DNA of 64,000 bases from Echria macrotheca (lineage: Eukaryota; Ascomycota; Sordariomycetes; Sordariales; Schizotheciaceae), in assembly GCA_030411725.1 (NCBI GenBank), contig MU839832.1, positions 1,846,402 through 1,910,401 of the forward strand, given 5' to 3'. The notes beneath the pieces were generated by a model. That model made no database searches and had not been told where the DNA came from. It worked only from the letters and a program-made list of their open reading frames with translations. The position numbers and the translations under genes were made by a program. Position 1 is the first letter of the stretch. Each line of letters begins with the position of its first letter. Positions 36,481 to 49,295 of this stretch are shown one piece after another.

Positions 36481-38243
36481 ATGTCCGATACCACGACATC
36501 GCAGATCGACCTCCAACCCTTGTCAAGCCCACCTCTCACGCTCTTGTCCGCCAAAGACCAGAACACTGCCAACACCTTTGTGACCCCGACACCACAGTCC
36601 GAAAGCAACTCGAACTCCCGAGATGGCATCCAGCCCCAAGAAAGCCCACTCTCGTCACCGACTCAACTGCCACAGCCGAAGACAACGAGCTACGTCTCCA
36701 ACCCACGGAGAGCCAACTTCATCATCGCTCAGCTCACGCTAGTAATATCCATGGCTTCAATTTCCACCGGTCTCATCACAACATCCATCCCGCGCATCGC
36801 CCTCGACCTCTCGATCCCGCCACAAACAAGCTACTGGCCCCTGTCCGTGTATGGGCTGACAAGCGGAGCGTGCCTCTTGGTGTCCGGCGCCATCGCCGAT
36901 GTCGTGGGAAGCAAACGGGTCTTTAGCGCAGGGACCCTGCTGCTGTCGGCCTTCGTACTCGGATGCGGCTTTGCGCGCACCAATATCCAGATTGTCATGT
37001 TCCGGGCTATGCAGGGCATCGCTGTTGCCCTGTGTCTCCCGTCGAGCGTGGGGATTTTGGCGAGGAGCATCACGCCGGGCCGGAGACGGAATTTCGCGTT
37101 TGCGTGTACGGGGCTCGGTCAGATTCTGGGCTATTTTGCCGGCTTGTTATTTGGCGGGCTCTTCATCGACACGGTTGGATGGCGTGTGGGGTGGTATGTC
37201 GTCTCTGCGGTCTTAGTCGCGCTGTTTGCGGCGGGGTGCTACCTTCTACCGGCGGATGGCACGCCCAACGCCGATACAGAGGAGACGGGGAGTGATGGGG
37301 TCAAGGTGATGAGGGCGTTACGGAAGCAAGTGGACTGGATTGGTGCTGGCATCGCATCGGCGGCGCTGGCGTTGCTGGCGTATGCGCTTGTACAGCTTTC
37401 CAACAACTCGGAGTCGGCGATCCGGACGCCGGGCATCGTGGCAATGCTGGTGCTAAGCCTGGGGGTGCTAATGCCGGCGTTTGGCGTGTGGATGCACGTC
37501 GCTCAGCGCAAGGGGTACCCGGCCCTCATCCCGAACCGACTGTGGAAGCAGCCGGCCTTCGTCGGCGTGTGTGTCATGGTGCTGCTGTCGTACGCTGTCA
37601 TGCAGACAATGGAGCTGTTCTGCACCTTGTTCTTCCAGCATGTCCAAGGACTCAGTGCCATGCAGTCGTCAGTCCGCATGGTGCCAGCCATGATCATGGC
37701 TACCCTGTTGGTCTTGACGACGGGGCTGTTCATCCACCGGGTTTCCCCCGTGTACCTCGTGCTGCCGACCTCACTGCTCTGCGCGGGAGCACCCCTGTTG
37801 ATGGCGCTGAACAGACCCGAGTGGCCGTACTGGTATGCCGCATTCCCTGCTCAGGTTCTCCAGCCGGTGAGTAACGTGGTTTTCCCAGTCGAAAGAAATT
37901 AATGTGTGCTGACAGCGGCGTGAATCAGATGTCAGCCGATGTGCTCTTCTCGGTTGGTCTGATTGTGGTGAGCGAAGTCTTCTCGGACGACACGCAGTCT
38001 CTGGCTGGAGCCGTCTTCAACACGGCCGGTCAGTTTGGCACATCGATAGGCCTCGCCCTGATAGGAATTGTATCAGAAACCTTCACGCAACGATCACGGC
38101 ACCCTGATAAGACCAGCCCCGAGGCACTACTGGACGGGTACCGCGCGGCATTTTGGACGGCCTTTGGCTGGATGTTGATGATCGGCGTGGTTGCGTTGGT
38201 GTCACTGAGAAAGGTGGACAGAGTGGGCGTAAAGAGAGACTAA
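36481..38243 (+). CDS. MFS drug-efflux transporter (DHA2-like, about 14 TM)
   Basis: Exons 36481-37866 and 37929-38243 give 566 residues; the single 62-bp intron falls in the penultimate helices. About 78 hydrophilic residues precede the first helix. Then come TTSIPRIALDLSIPPQTSYW, GAIADVVGSKRVFSAGTLLL (the MFS motif A region D-x-x-G-x-K/R), FRAMQGIAVALCLPSSVG and GLGQILGYFAGLLFGG (a motif C-like Gly-rich helix). A long set of C-terminal helices ends in FWTAFGWMLMIGVVALVSL. This is the pattern of proton-antiport multidrug or toxin exporters. The TauD-type dioxygenase 0.8 kb downstream on the same strand may be a functional neighbour, but no shared promoter exists. Confidence 0.87.
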
Positions 38244-39036
38244 GACACCTAGGCAGGTAGCTACTCTGGACCTAAGTTTCAGTTATAAATGGAGGTCGCG
38301 CCGCGGCTCTCTTACACTCTCTACACACCGGCCGTTCCCCAATATTCCATCGCACAGCGGTGCCAAAGCGACATTCAATACTCTTAAGGCATATCTGCGG
38401 TCTTTCCTCTAATTGGCCTAACATTTGTATGCGCTGTTGCGTACCTACAAATCCGTTTGCGAACCAGTCATCTCCAGCCTTCGCTTTCTGTGGTGCAATA
38501 TGACGCGAGAATGGCAAGCACCACCACCCAACACAGTAGACCACTGAGAGCCACGGATTCAGTTCCGAATCAACAAGCATCCTACTTGACAGTAAATGAG
38601 ATCAATGCTGGAGGGTGTGCTGCCCCGGGTCTATCGGACATAGAGGATCCATGGGAAGGAATTGGCCAATGGGAACGAAAGCGAACCAAGCCGCAAGACG
38701 TCGTTGATACCTGGTGACCCCGATCCGAAAAGTTGGCATTGTGTTATCAGAATTTGCAGGATATAGTAGCCAAATAGGTTTCGAGTTTCTGAGCGCAATA
38801 CGCGGGGTATTGCACATCATGTGGGAAGGGGGGGTAAATGGTCGCAATCTGATGCCGAATGTATTGCAACATATAACCAGTGAGAGCGTGCTTTGATATC
38901 GTCACTGCTCGTTTTGAAGATAAAAGGGACAACATTCCGTCTCACTAGGGCCGGCTCTCACACGTCCAGAGCAGTCAAACAAACCCCATTCAACACACAC
39001 GCCGTTTACACTGTCCGAAGCCAAATAGAGTTCAGT
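38244..39036. other. intergenic, promoter of the TauD-type dioxygenase
   Basis: A 0.8 kb stretch without coding signal. The right end holds a CA-rich leader (CAAACAAACC, then CACACACGCCG), typical of a fungal 5' UTR. Confidence 0.5.
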
Positions 39037-40413
39037 ATGGCTCCCCCCGCTGCTGATGTCGATATCCAGCCCACCACTGCCGTGGAAAGCGTCCCCGCCA
39101 AGGCACTTCCCAGCCAGGGCAGTGCCTCTCGCCTTACTGGCCCCTTGGCGTACTCGGGCAGTCTGGATCAGTATGAGCAGTTTGACACCACGGCAGTCAT
39201 CGGCCGCGAGTTCCCGAACCTCCAGCTCACCCATATCCTTCATGATGACGCCAAGATTCGCGATCTTGCCATTCTCGGTATTTCTCCCCATACAACATGA
39301 CCGCTATGAAATTTCTAAAAATTTGCCAGTCTCGCAACGAGGCGTCGTGTTCTTCCGCAACCAGGACATCAGCATCGAGGACCAGAAACTTCTCGGTCAG
39401 CGCCTCGGCGAGTTGACCGGCAAGCCTGAGACCTCCAAGCTCCACCGCCACGCCCTTTCCAACAGCAAGCGTGGCATCGCAGTTGATGAGAATGGCAAGC
39501 TTGACGATGAGGTCTCCGTGATTTCCTCGGAGCAGAACCGCAAATATTATTCGGACCGATTCAGCAACGGGTCAAAAACGCTCGCCGGCGAAGGATGGCA
39601 TGCCGAGTAAGTTCTTTCACGAGTGGAGTCTGATGGGCCAGGTATTGATGAGAAACAGCATTACCTTTGAGCGCATCCCCTCCGACTACGCTATCTTGAA
39701 GATTGTCCAGCCTCCCGAGGATGCCGGTGGCGACACCCTCTGGGCCTCTGGCTACGAGGCGTATGACCGCCTGAGCGCGCCCATCCAGAAACTTGCCGAG
39801 TCCTTGACGGCCACCCACTACCAGCCCAACTTCGTCAAGGTCAAGGAAACCTTTGGTGCGGAACTCATTGATGACTACCGTGGTGCCCCTGAAAACACCG
39901 GCCTCGATTTCCAGGCTGAGCAGTAAGTTGCACAGGACCTTGTCCAAGAGTGGAGCGATCCTGACAGATAACTCACAGTCCTGTTGTTCGCACGAATCCT
40001 GTCACCGGCTGGAAGAGCCTTTTCGGCGCCGGCCACCAGGTCAAGGCCGGTTGGATAAACGGCGTCACTGAGCGCGAGAGCGAGATCTTGAAGAGCTACT
40101 GTAAGTTCACGTCTGTACCAACGGCAGGAAGCCACTGACGAAACATGCAGTCTACCAACTCATCGTCGAGAACCACGACTTACAAGTCCGCTTCCGGTGG
40201 GCCAAAAATGACTTGGCTATCTGGGACAACCGTTCCGTCTTCCACACAGCAACCAAGTACGAGATCCTCGACTTGTCACGGAAGAATTGCTAACATAATC
40301 CTAGCGACTACGTCGGCAAGCGTCAAGGCAATCGCGTTGTTTCTCTGGGTGAGAAACCCTACTTTGACCCAAACTCCAAATCAAGACGTGAGGCGCTGGA
40401 TCTCAGAGTGTAA
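39037..40413 (+). CDS. TauD/TfdA-type 2-oxoglutarate-dependent dioxygenase
   Basis: Six exons (39037-39277, 39330-39606, 39659-39922, 39979-40100, 40151-40256, 40305-40413) give 372 residues with consistent phases. The order is QRGVVFFRNQDIS, then GELTGKPETSKLH, then the iron-binding pair H171-x-D173 in WHADITFERIPSDYAILKI (D codon split by intron 2). GGDTLWASGYEAYDRLS and EHPVVRTNPVTGWKSLF follow. The distal ligand H333 lies in WDNRSVFHTATNDY, with a following arginine cluster for 2-oxoglutarate. Fungal relatives (yeast Jlp1-type) oxidise sulfonates or sulfate esters to release sulfite or sulfate; other members act on aryloxyacids or metabolites. Substrate choice is open. It is cytosolic, with no targeting signal. 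Confidence 0.92.
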
Positions 40414-41431
40414 ACTTTAGGAGGCAGCAGATTGCCTGCGAAGCAGGATTCGCTTGGGAATTGGGCTCAGTGTGTGTGAGTCTGGAAATTGCATTGAGTG
40501 AGTACCATGGATAGCCAGTCCGCTGTAAACGCCGATAGTGAGACGGTTTCGCGCAGGTTGTATCTCCCCGCAGGGCTGCGGCTTTGCGGCTCTCGTTTAT
40601 CAGTAGCTTGAAACAAACACTCACGGGCAGGGCAAAGATGTTTTTTTTCTCCTATTTTCTGTCATAAGAGGCCCGAAGTCCAACCACACCACATGCAAAC
40701 AGCACGACGGCAGGATCTCTGATGCTTCCGCCAACATCACTCCCCAGGGTCCTGTCTATCCACGAGTAAGTGGTTAGGCTCACATGTCATACGCGCTTCC
40801 GACACTGCTTCCCATAGCACGCAGATATCCGTAGGTATGCGTGAGGGTTTTTCGGATGCCGGAAGTCAGCCCAACCGTCCTCAATTTCATGGGCCTCGGC
40901 GAACTTCACTGTCCTTGCCTTCCCATCAATGATCGTTCCTTTGTCGATGGCTACTTGCACGGAGGCCGAGCTAACATCTTGTTCGCTATACAGGGTCTCG
41001 TATGTGCGATTTCCGTTAATTGTCACCACCTCCTTCAAGTGAAATACATCGGTGTCACGGTGACTGAATGTCAAATTCTGGTGAGAAGCAAGTCTTCTGT
41101 TCTCTTGAAGTGGAGGCAAGATCGTACGCAACAGACCTGACGCTCTGTCCGTAGGCCAATGCGCTCATAAAGGGGGACATGGTGCATACAACCTGAAAAA
41201 CCGGAAGATCCCATTCCACGAGAAGAAGAAAGGCCAACATGTGTTCATGTGAGCTGCGAACCTGACATGGTGGAAAGAAGAGTGGTTGCCATCTTTTCAT
41301 ACCATGTAGGTAGTTAGAAGTTGGAATACAGGGTACAGTTCTCAACAGGCCGGCATATGCTTTGACTTGATGCTTCCAACGGCTGCACCATGACGCCCCT
41401 TTTCTGGCCCATTGCCGCGGATGTATCAAGC
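40414..41431. other. intergenic region with one possible orphan exon
   Basis: This lies between a plus-strand gene and the chitinase 3' end. The only suggestive coding piece is a minus-strand frame ending at 40787 (about 41075-40787): NLTFSHRDTDVFHLKEV, then VQVAIDKGTIIDGKARTV and DGWADFRHPKNPHAYLRI. It looks protein-like but has no in-frame ATG. A CACCAG acceptor precedes it. A weak model starting at 41214 (MGSSGF) could feed it. No family was recognised. Confidence 0.35.
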
Positions 41432-44400
41432 CTAAGGAGACGCCAGTTCCTCCTTCGAGAGGCTGGGCCCAGGAAGGTCGGCAAGGTTCCCCGGCACAAC
41501 CCGACTTCCCGAAGACGGAAAATGGGCATAGTGACTGAGCTCCAAGTCTCTTCTTCGAGCTCCGCCGCCGGAAGAGCCACAGTTATCCTTCGACTTCAGG
41601 ATTGGATACTGTATTTGACAGTTAGTGGGATGGGGGGCAGGAGATCGGACGGGCTATCTTACGTCTTTGCCGTGAACGTCCCAGCGTTGGTTGAGGTTAG
41701 GCATTTTCGGAAATAAAGTTCTGTTCGTATCATTGTTAGTCAGTTCAGGTACCTAAGGCCTGAAGAACGCCACGCATATCTGCAGCTTGCATTCTTCGGA
41801 CGTAGACAGAGAGGTGGCGGCGAAGAAGAAGACCGGCGCATTCAAAACAGCAATAACTCACGGAGCGTATGTGCTGACATATACTTGGTAGCCAACGTCG
41901 ACACCATAGCAATATGAAACGTCGGTTTCCTTGCTGATGGACGCCTCACCGTAGACGCGACCGTAGGTATCGACACCGAAATTGATCTGGACACCAGTCC
42001 GAGTTAGCGATATTATCACTTTTTCTGGTCAAAAAGGAGTATCTCGGGAACCTACGCCGGCATTGGGCACATTGAGCCTCTCATTCCACGTAATGCCGAA
42101 CGTGATCTGGGGTGTGAGGTGGACTTCAATGGACCCCGAAGCACCAGCATCCCAGCTCCATTGCGGCCCAAGAGTCTGGTTCGAGACGCGTTGGTCGCTA
42201 CCGTCTTGTCCGTTGTCCAGGATGCCTAGATTCTCCTTGTTGTACGGGTTTGCGCCCTTGAATGGGTAAGTCTGCGCAAAGTCCCATTTTGCAAGTCGCA
42301 CCTGGAACTGGGCGTTGGCATGGACTTCCATGGCTCCCTTGAGGCCGCCAAGGAGCTTGAACTGAGGCCCAATGGTGACGATGCCGGGGATGATAACACT
42401 TGCTCCGAGCGGCGCGAAGCCTGCGATCTCGTTTTCAAGGCTCCCAAAGCTCAACTTGGCGTAAGCCTGGAAGTCAATGACCACGTCGACGCTCCCCTTG
42501 TTACGCAGCGTGGCGTACGACTGGTCGAAGCTCTTTAGGTTGCCTAGGTTACCGATGATGGTGAGCTGCGCCGACGACTCGATGTCAACGTTCATGCTCG
42601 CGTGCAGCCTGGCATGGAGTTCTTTGCGTCCAAAGCCACTTTCGCAGACTTTTGTCTCGTCGAAGAGGGTGTAAGTATAGATGTCCCTCACCCTGTGGCG
42701 AATCGCCGTGTATTCAGTCTCGACTTTTTTGAGTCGCGATATCCACTTGTCGACCTCGAACGAGAACCAGCGCTTGTGCAGTTGATGTAGCTCATGGTCG
42801 GCCGTATCACGCCTCTCCAGGTTAAAGTTGTGGTCGAGCCACGAGTGCCAGTTGCCGTCATGAACGTCGTCAATCTCCTGCAGCAACTCGCGTTTTGTCT
42901 TTCTGTTGCCCGGGCGAGCTTCCACAACCTCGGCCCAGTATCCTGGATTGTCGCTGTAGTCGATCCGAATGAGCGTGTTCTTAGAGCCCCGCTGTTGTAA
43001 GACGGAGAAGTCGTAGTCGAACGTCAGTTTAAATACGGTGGGCTTGTGAAAGCTATGGCGGCCCACGGTACGGATGTTGATATGTGGTGGCGGCAACTCG
43101 TCTGCCGCGGGCTCCAGGGACACGGCTACTGCATACTTTCCAGGGCCACAGCCTTTGGGCATCTTGATGACGGTCCCAGCCACACCGCCCAGCCAGATCC
43201 TATCGCAGTTGCTTGTCGCCGAGCCAGCGGCTTCGGTGCACACCATGTGAGCACTCTGACGTTCTTCGTGGTGATGCTCCGCGCAGTTCCATAACTCCCA
43301 ATGGGACCCGTCCCTCTTATCGATCGTGGTGACCTCGTTTTCCGGACCATCGATGATGTGCCAGGCAAAGCTGTTTTTATTAGGATCGGTGCTCCCGCTG
43401 GCCTTTGTCTGCCCGCCCATGGTGCTGTCGGTGAACAGTGAGAAATCCGTTACACTGTCCTTGGGAAGTTTCTTCAGCTGGTCCTCAGGGAAGAGATTCT
43501 CCACCGCAACAGGGAGTGTCCTGACATTTATTCTCAGGGCGTCCTGGTTGCAGCAAAGCCTCGGATTGACCCGTTCGGTGCCGACGGCTCCGTCGCCTCG
43601 GCGGGGACCCTGCCCGTAGGTGGCGGGTGCGGTAATGATACATTCGTGGTTACCGCCGCCGCCCTCCTGGCGGCCGAAGTCGACCTCACCCTGACCACAC
43701 ACGTCATTGTTGCAGTCAGGCGGCTGGGCCTGATTCCAGTGGCATGCAAGCTTCCCCAGATCAACGCTCGCCGAACAGCAGAATGGCTCCACCATGCCCC
43801 TGCCGCAGCCTTTGGTCCGGTACGTCACCACCTTCTGGCCGGCTGAACACGCCTCTGGGACCGTTTTGCCCTTGACGGCAACACATGATCCTTTCCACCC
43901 GTCGCATACCCTCGGCCCCGTCTCGTCGCGCTTACAACAGTACGACGCCCCGGAGCTGCTTAGCGGGCATACCTCGTCCTGCTCGCCACCGCCAGGTATC
44001 TTTACCTTGTAGAACTTGGACTTGGCAATCAGTAACTCATCTCGCTGGCAGGCGTTGGCGGCAGGGAATACACAGCCAATGTTGAACAGCAGGATCTCGC
44101 CGGTTCGCCACTCGCAAAAGTCGGGATCGGGTGAGCCGTCGAGCGGGCAGCAGAGGTCGCTCCTTTTATCTTTGTTGCCGCTTTCGCATAGAACGTCGTC
44201 AATCTTCTGTAGACCAGGCCCGCAGCGCTTACCACATGGCGAGAGTGTACATCCGCTGGTGCTAAACGAGGTCCAGTCCGACCCTCCAACTTTGCCGAAG
44301 TAGCCAAGCTTCTTATCGCCCAGCGTTGCTGCAAGAAGTTCGTAGTCTTGCGTATCCTGATCGATCGCCCAGATAAAGAGCCCGCGAAATCTGGTATTTA

Positions 44401-46098
44401 GTCAGGATAAGATGCCCATCGCCGGTCGCACAGTCTGGGCAAAAAGACTTCCGCTACGGGATACGGAGGAGGGTGGGGGAGGAACGCAGCGGGCTAAAAA
44501 GAAGAGAAGTGGAGATTCACCCGATATTATTGGCATAGGCAACCTTTTGTTTGATAGTCTCCGGGTCATCAAAGGAAACCCATTGATCTTTGTCGTATCT
44601 GTTTCATTTCTCAGTCAGCTGGCACCCAGGAAGTCTCACCAATGACCTGAGTTTGAGATCTGGCACCTACCGCATGTATTTGGTCATGGTTTCCTCATCG
44701 TGAACAGGTTTTGTTCCAGATTGCTTAACGATATTCTTGATCTCGGCATATGAGAGATAACCATCCTGGCCCTGTGATCCAAATATTTCAGTGAGTGTTT
44801 TCGGGCAACTCTGGGTCAACGTACTGTACATGGTCCGGCCCGTCCGGCTTGCTTGAATTCGCAGCCAGGAGTGGCGCAGTTCGGGTCTTTCAGGGTGTAG
44901 GTGCGGCCATAAAACCCAAGACCGAGATTTACCTTATCAGCGGTAACATTGTTCCTCCACAAGAGCTGCAGTGCGTCGTCTATCTCTGTCATGTTGGTAT
45001 GGGCGTAGACTCTTGGCCCGATCCAGTTTGAGCGGCTATCCCAGCTGTCGTGCCTGGTACATGTCGTCAGTAAAAACTTCTCAAAGCATTTTGGGGGAGT
45101 AAAATGCTCTGTCGGTATAGAGGATGGCCGAGAACGGACTCACATGTCGTAGGTCATCAAGTTAACAAAGTCAACCGTGTCGGCCATCTCCTTGATTGCA
45201 AAGTTCTTCATGTACCAGTAAGATGCTGGTGCGGTGAATGAAAGGCCCCAGCGGCGTCCTCTTGACGCAAAATAATCCTTGATATCCTGGCAGAGGAAGA
45301 CGTAATTTCTGGTATCCTCTTGCTTCCCACGACGGTCCCCGGCCGCGGGATATTCCCAGTCGAGGTCAACGCCATCAAACCCCCACTGTAGCATGAATGT
45401 CTCCAGCCCTAGGATGAATTTCCTCCTGTTTGCTTCAGTGCTCGAGAGTTCACTCCAAAGTGGCTGTGTAGCGGTACCGTTGTCGCTGAAGGACCAGCCG
45501 CCTATGGATATCCAGACCTTGGTGCTTGGTGATTTTACCTTGAGATTGGTAACTGCCTGGAAGTGTTCGATACCGATACCATCGATGGTTTGGATCTTGA
45601 ATGTTTTGGGCTGGATGTACGCGAAGGCCGTGTTAATATGGGACAGCGAGCCGAGTGGGATATTTGCCTCCGCCGTTCTCTTCCCGCAACCGGCTTGGCT
45701 CGATTTCCAGGCCTCCCAGTAGCCGATGATAGTGTTGCGCACATCGTATTCCCAAGGCGTATTAGGCTTGAAGCCAGTCCCACAGTTGCTCACACAGCCT
45801 TGGGCGGTATCACAGAACTCCTGCAGGGCCTTTTAGATCTCCAAGTCTCGCATCGACATCTGTGAGTGAGAGAGAGAGGAAAGGGAAAAGGGGGGTCGGA
45901 GACTGAAAGAAGAAAAAGACGTGAACACACCGCTGTTGTCCCACAGAAGCCCCATTTCGAGCAGCACACGTTCAAGGGGCAGGTCGCACCGCCTGCCAGC
46001 TCGCCACACTCTTCATCCTTGGCCTCCACATCATAGATGCATAGACAACACAAAATCACAACAAAATTTCGAAGAGTCGCTCCCCAGGAGACAGCCAT
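41432..46098 (-). CDS. Secreted CBM18-GH18 chitinase of the killer-toxin-like subgroup C
   Basis: A multi-exon gene; clear exons are 46098-45931, 45820-45144, pieces at about 45055-44850, 44775-44670 and 44630-44530, a long exon from about 44390 to 42055, then short exons to TAG at 41432. A signal peptide is followed by one complete eight-Cys CBM18 (CGELAGGATCPLNVCCSKWG, completed by EFCDTAQGCVSNC across intron 1). The GH18 barrel begins IIGYWEAWK and contains the catalytic DGVDLDWE at about 205-212. FRGLFIWAIDQD closes the barrel. About 700 residues follow, Cys-rich then beta-rich, as in subgroup C chitinases related to the alpha/beta chain of yeast killer toxin. It should cleave chitin outside the cell. 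It faces a LysM protein across a shared promoter, a pairing known in other fungi. The exact 3' exons are uncertain. Confidence 0.87.
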
Positions 46099-46611
46099 GC
46101 TCGCGGATCTCGTTTGCTGCCGTCTGGATGAATCTTGAAAGTCACATCGGGATCAGGTTCAGGATCAGCGAAAGCCTGCCTCTACCTTCGAGACTTGGCC
46201 AAGTGACACACCTTACTGAACATCTATTTTGGCATTGCCATATCTCATCTACAATATGCCGCGGCATGACTATGTGGCGAAGCAAACAGTGATGCATTGG
46301 CCCCATGCTGGACACACAGTGCGCCGTACACACGGGAAAAGACTCGACCGAAAACCAAACATGGTATTTTTACCCACTCGGTATTTAACCTATCAACCAC
46401 TTATATGCATCTGACTTATATTGGTACTTGGGTACCTCAGCCGTGTAGGTCCCTTTGTGGATCACGCTTGCCCTCGACATTGACCCCAAAGCGAGAAGTT
46501 CTCCCCGTCCACTGTCAGAAACATGAAGCCTTTCGGTACGCACCCAGCTCTCCGACTCACTGAACGCCCTAGGTACCTATCTACGAAGGAGCCTCAATAT
46601 TTCCAGGCAAA
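46099..46611. promoter_or_regulatory. divergent promoter, chitinase and five-LysM protein
   Basis: A 513-bp gap between head-to-head genes. It contains GGTACCTCAG and CTAGGTACCTAT elements near 46430 and 46568, and an AT-rich TATTTAACC segment near 46380. The arrangement suggests joint control. Confidence 0.55.
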
Positions 46612-48785
46612 ATGATGTCGTTTCGAAGCATGAAGCTCCTTGGACTCATTATCGCTTGTCTTACGCCGTCTTTGGCTGAGCAGCTGTATTTTTTCAACAT
46701 CTCCAAGCCCATCGACGGTCTATCTAGCTCATGTATCTCAGTGCTCAACCAGGGAATCTCGTGCGATCCGTATTTGCTAGACGCCAGCCCGGACAAGTGG
46801 GAGCCCGAAAGCGTGCTCAAGAACCTTTGCACCCCGGCATGCGACAGTGCATGGGCCACGTACTTAAGAAGGATCAACGGAGCCTGTGGCACATCGAGAT
46901 ATGACGGCGGAGACGGCTTCTTGTACCTCCCAGCAAGAGAGGTTGAGCCTTTCTACGAGACCTATCGACAGGTGTGCCTTAAAAACTCGTATGCTTACAC
47001 TGTTCTTGAATATCACGGGTCCGCTGACGAGAGACAAAGCGCTGGTAAATTCTGCAATACTGTGCTCCAAGATGTCCTGAAGATCGACCCCAACACGGGA
47101 GTGCGTTCGAGCGAAGCACCGCCTCTCCGTAAGTTATTCAACGCATCTGATTTTCGGTGGCTCACAAATGTCAACTAGCATCATCGGCCGCCTGTGAAGG
47201 CTGCTTCTTGTCCAATATAGCTCAAGCTCTGCAGATGCCCATGTCTTCAGATGGCATTCTTGCCAGTTCACTCTCGAGCTTCGAGGCATTCTGCAGCACT
47301 TCAGTATCCAGAACGTCGCCGGCGCAAACGACATGGTCAATTTCGTAAGAAGCCTGAATGTGATGAATCGCTTGCGCTGCGGATAGCCGGAGCTAATTAC
47401 CCATGATGACCCCTGCAGAGCATCAACAACGGGCCCAAGTCCATCTGGTTGCGATGGCACCCTCTATGCTATCAAGTCCGGCGAGACATGTCAGTCTATC
47501 GCACTATCCCAAGGCTACAGCACTTCGCAGCTGATAGCAGCTAACGGACTAACCGCCTACTGTCGGAATTTCCCGAAGTCCGGAAGCATCTGCTTGCCTA
47601 GGCAGTTGAAATGCAAACCCTATGCCCCAGTGGCCGGCGACACGTGCAATACCATAGGTGCCCAAAACGACGTTTCGTTTGCGCAAATGGTGTCTTGGAA
47701 CCCCGAGGTTGGTCAGCTTTGTGGAAACATGGGAACTATTATCTCCAAGTCTATGATCATTTGCCTCTCGAACCCAGGTGGTAGCTGGACCGATCCGAAT
47801 TCCTCCCAAATGACGACCACCTCGACATCGAAGCCCAGGTAAGTCAGCCCACCAACCACCACTGGAAGTGGCACGAACTGATAGCGGACGCGGGACGCAG
47901 CTGGATCTATACCGCTTCACTGACGCCCATGACTGATATTGGCACCGTCGAGCCATCCCAGACATCACTTCCCAGTGATTATTTCCCTGGTGGATGGATT
48001 GCGCCTCCATTGGAGAACGGTACCAGGTCTGGCTGCATGACATACATTACACCCCCGGTGCTCGTAGATGCCGCAACCTCCAAGTTCAGCTACGAATGCT
48101 CGGCCGTAGCCAAAGCCTATGGGGTTTCGCTGAGCGACTTTCTCGACTGGAACCCAGGCATCAACCAGACGGGTGGATTCAACTATCCCTGCGAGCTACT
48201 GGGGAACAAGCAGTACTGTGTGCTTCCGACCATTGTGACACCGTCCGATACAACTGCAAACTGCTCCGTTTTTGCCGCTGCAGAACCGTCGTGGACATGC
48301 CAGTCTTACGGCGCGATATACAACATCACCGAAGCAGCCATTATTGCATGGAATCCTTCTGTAGGGAAGGAATGCAAGGACTTCCGGCTTGGTACGCCAT
48401 AGCCTGCTCGCCGTGCATATTGACAGTCTGGGTCAGACAGAGAACTAATTAGAAACAGGGACAACGTACTGCGCGGCGGTAGATCACTTTACTTCACCTG
48501 ATACCATTTCTACCTGTTCGTTCTGGGCGACTGCCGGCTCCTCAACTCCCCAAGTGTGCAGCGACATTGAAGCAAAGTACAAGTTAGATCATCGGCGATT
48601 TGTTGCTTGGAATCCTTCGATACTCAATGACTGTACGTTATGCCTCTCACAAAATATGTGTCTGCCTGCGCATGATTGGCGACGAGGAGGTGGCTGACAG
48701 AATTCCAAAATGACAAGGCTCCGGTGCTGTCAGAGGATACGACTATTGTGTTGGGACTCCAAGCTTCCACCCAGGGTTTGCGTAG
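46612..48785 (+). CDS. Secreted multi-LysM chitin-binding protein
   Basis: Signal peptide MKLLGLIIACLTPSLAEQ (ATG at 46612 or 46615). An N-terminal Cys-rich region of about 180 residues follows (LCTPACDSAWATYL, INGACG). Exons begin at 46612, 47179, about 47421, about 47902, about 48461 and a last one ending at 48785. Five LysM-like units can be read. The best is YAIKSGETCQSIALSQGYST. Next is CKPYAPVAGDTCNTIGAQ with MVSWNP. Three Cys-framed copies follow, each with a W-N-P turn (FLDWNPG, IIAWNPS, FVAWNPS). The last exon restores DYCVGTPSFHPGFA at the terminus. LysM proteins bind chitin oligomers. In plant- or fungus-associated species they shield hyphal chitin or suppress chitin-triggered defence, and next to subgroup C chitinases they may target or limit chitin degradation. 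Confidence 0.86.
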
Positions 48786-49295
48786 CTTTATCATTACCCC
48801 CGAGTCACGAAGCGCTCGAGATTGAAAGACTTTTACCATACCACGTGGATACATGTACCTACCTCACTGTCAGCAAATCAATATCCCCGTTGGTCGATCC
48901 TGACTGCGCGCAGGCTACTTATTATGTTTCGTTGAGTGAGGTCTGGTGCCCAACATGCGTCGGCAGATACTCACCTACCTACCTATCTCTCGACTCAGAA
49001 ATTTGCAACCTGTCAATGTGATTGTGTTGGTAAGGTATCTAACATGTATGTCGGTACCTAAGGTAGGTATATGTACCTAGAAGCTGTTACATACATGTAC
49101 CCCTCATCATGGGAACTCTCCTATCCTACGAAGCAACGTTCGGGGCGGGACCCCGCATCGTAAGGCGCCACTGGCCTGGGGATAAATGCTATCAACGTCC
49201 CTGACAGACGGATAGGCGACGCTCTCCACTTTCCTCCTCACCCCTCATTTTTTCTGGCCCAACATACGGTTAAAACTACGAGTCGGCGATTTGTC
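48786..49295. other. intergenic, promoter of ankyrin gene
   Basis: This 510-bp stretch has several ACCTACCTACC and GGTACCTAAGGTAGGTAT elements (49010-49080), the same short palindromic family seen elsewhere between genes here. No coding signal was seen. Confidence 0.5.
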
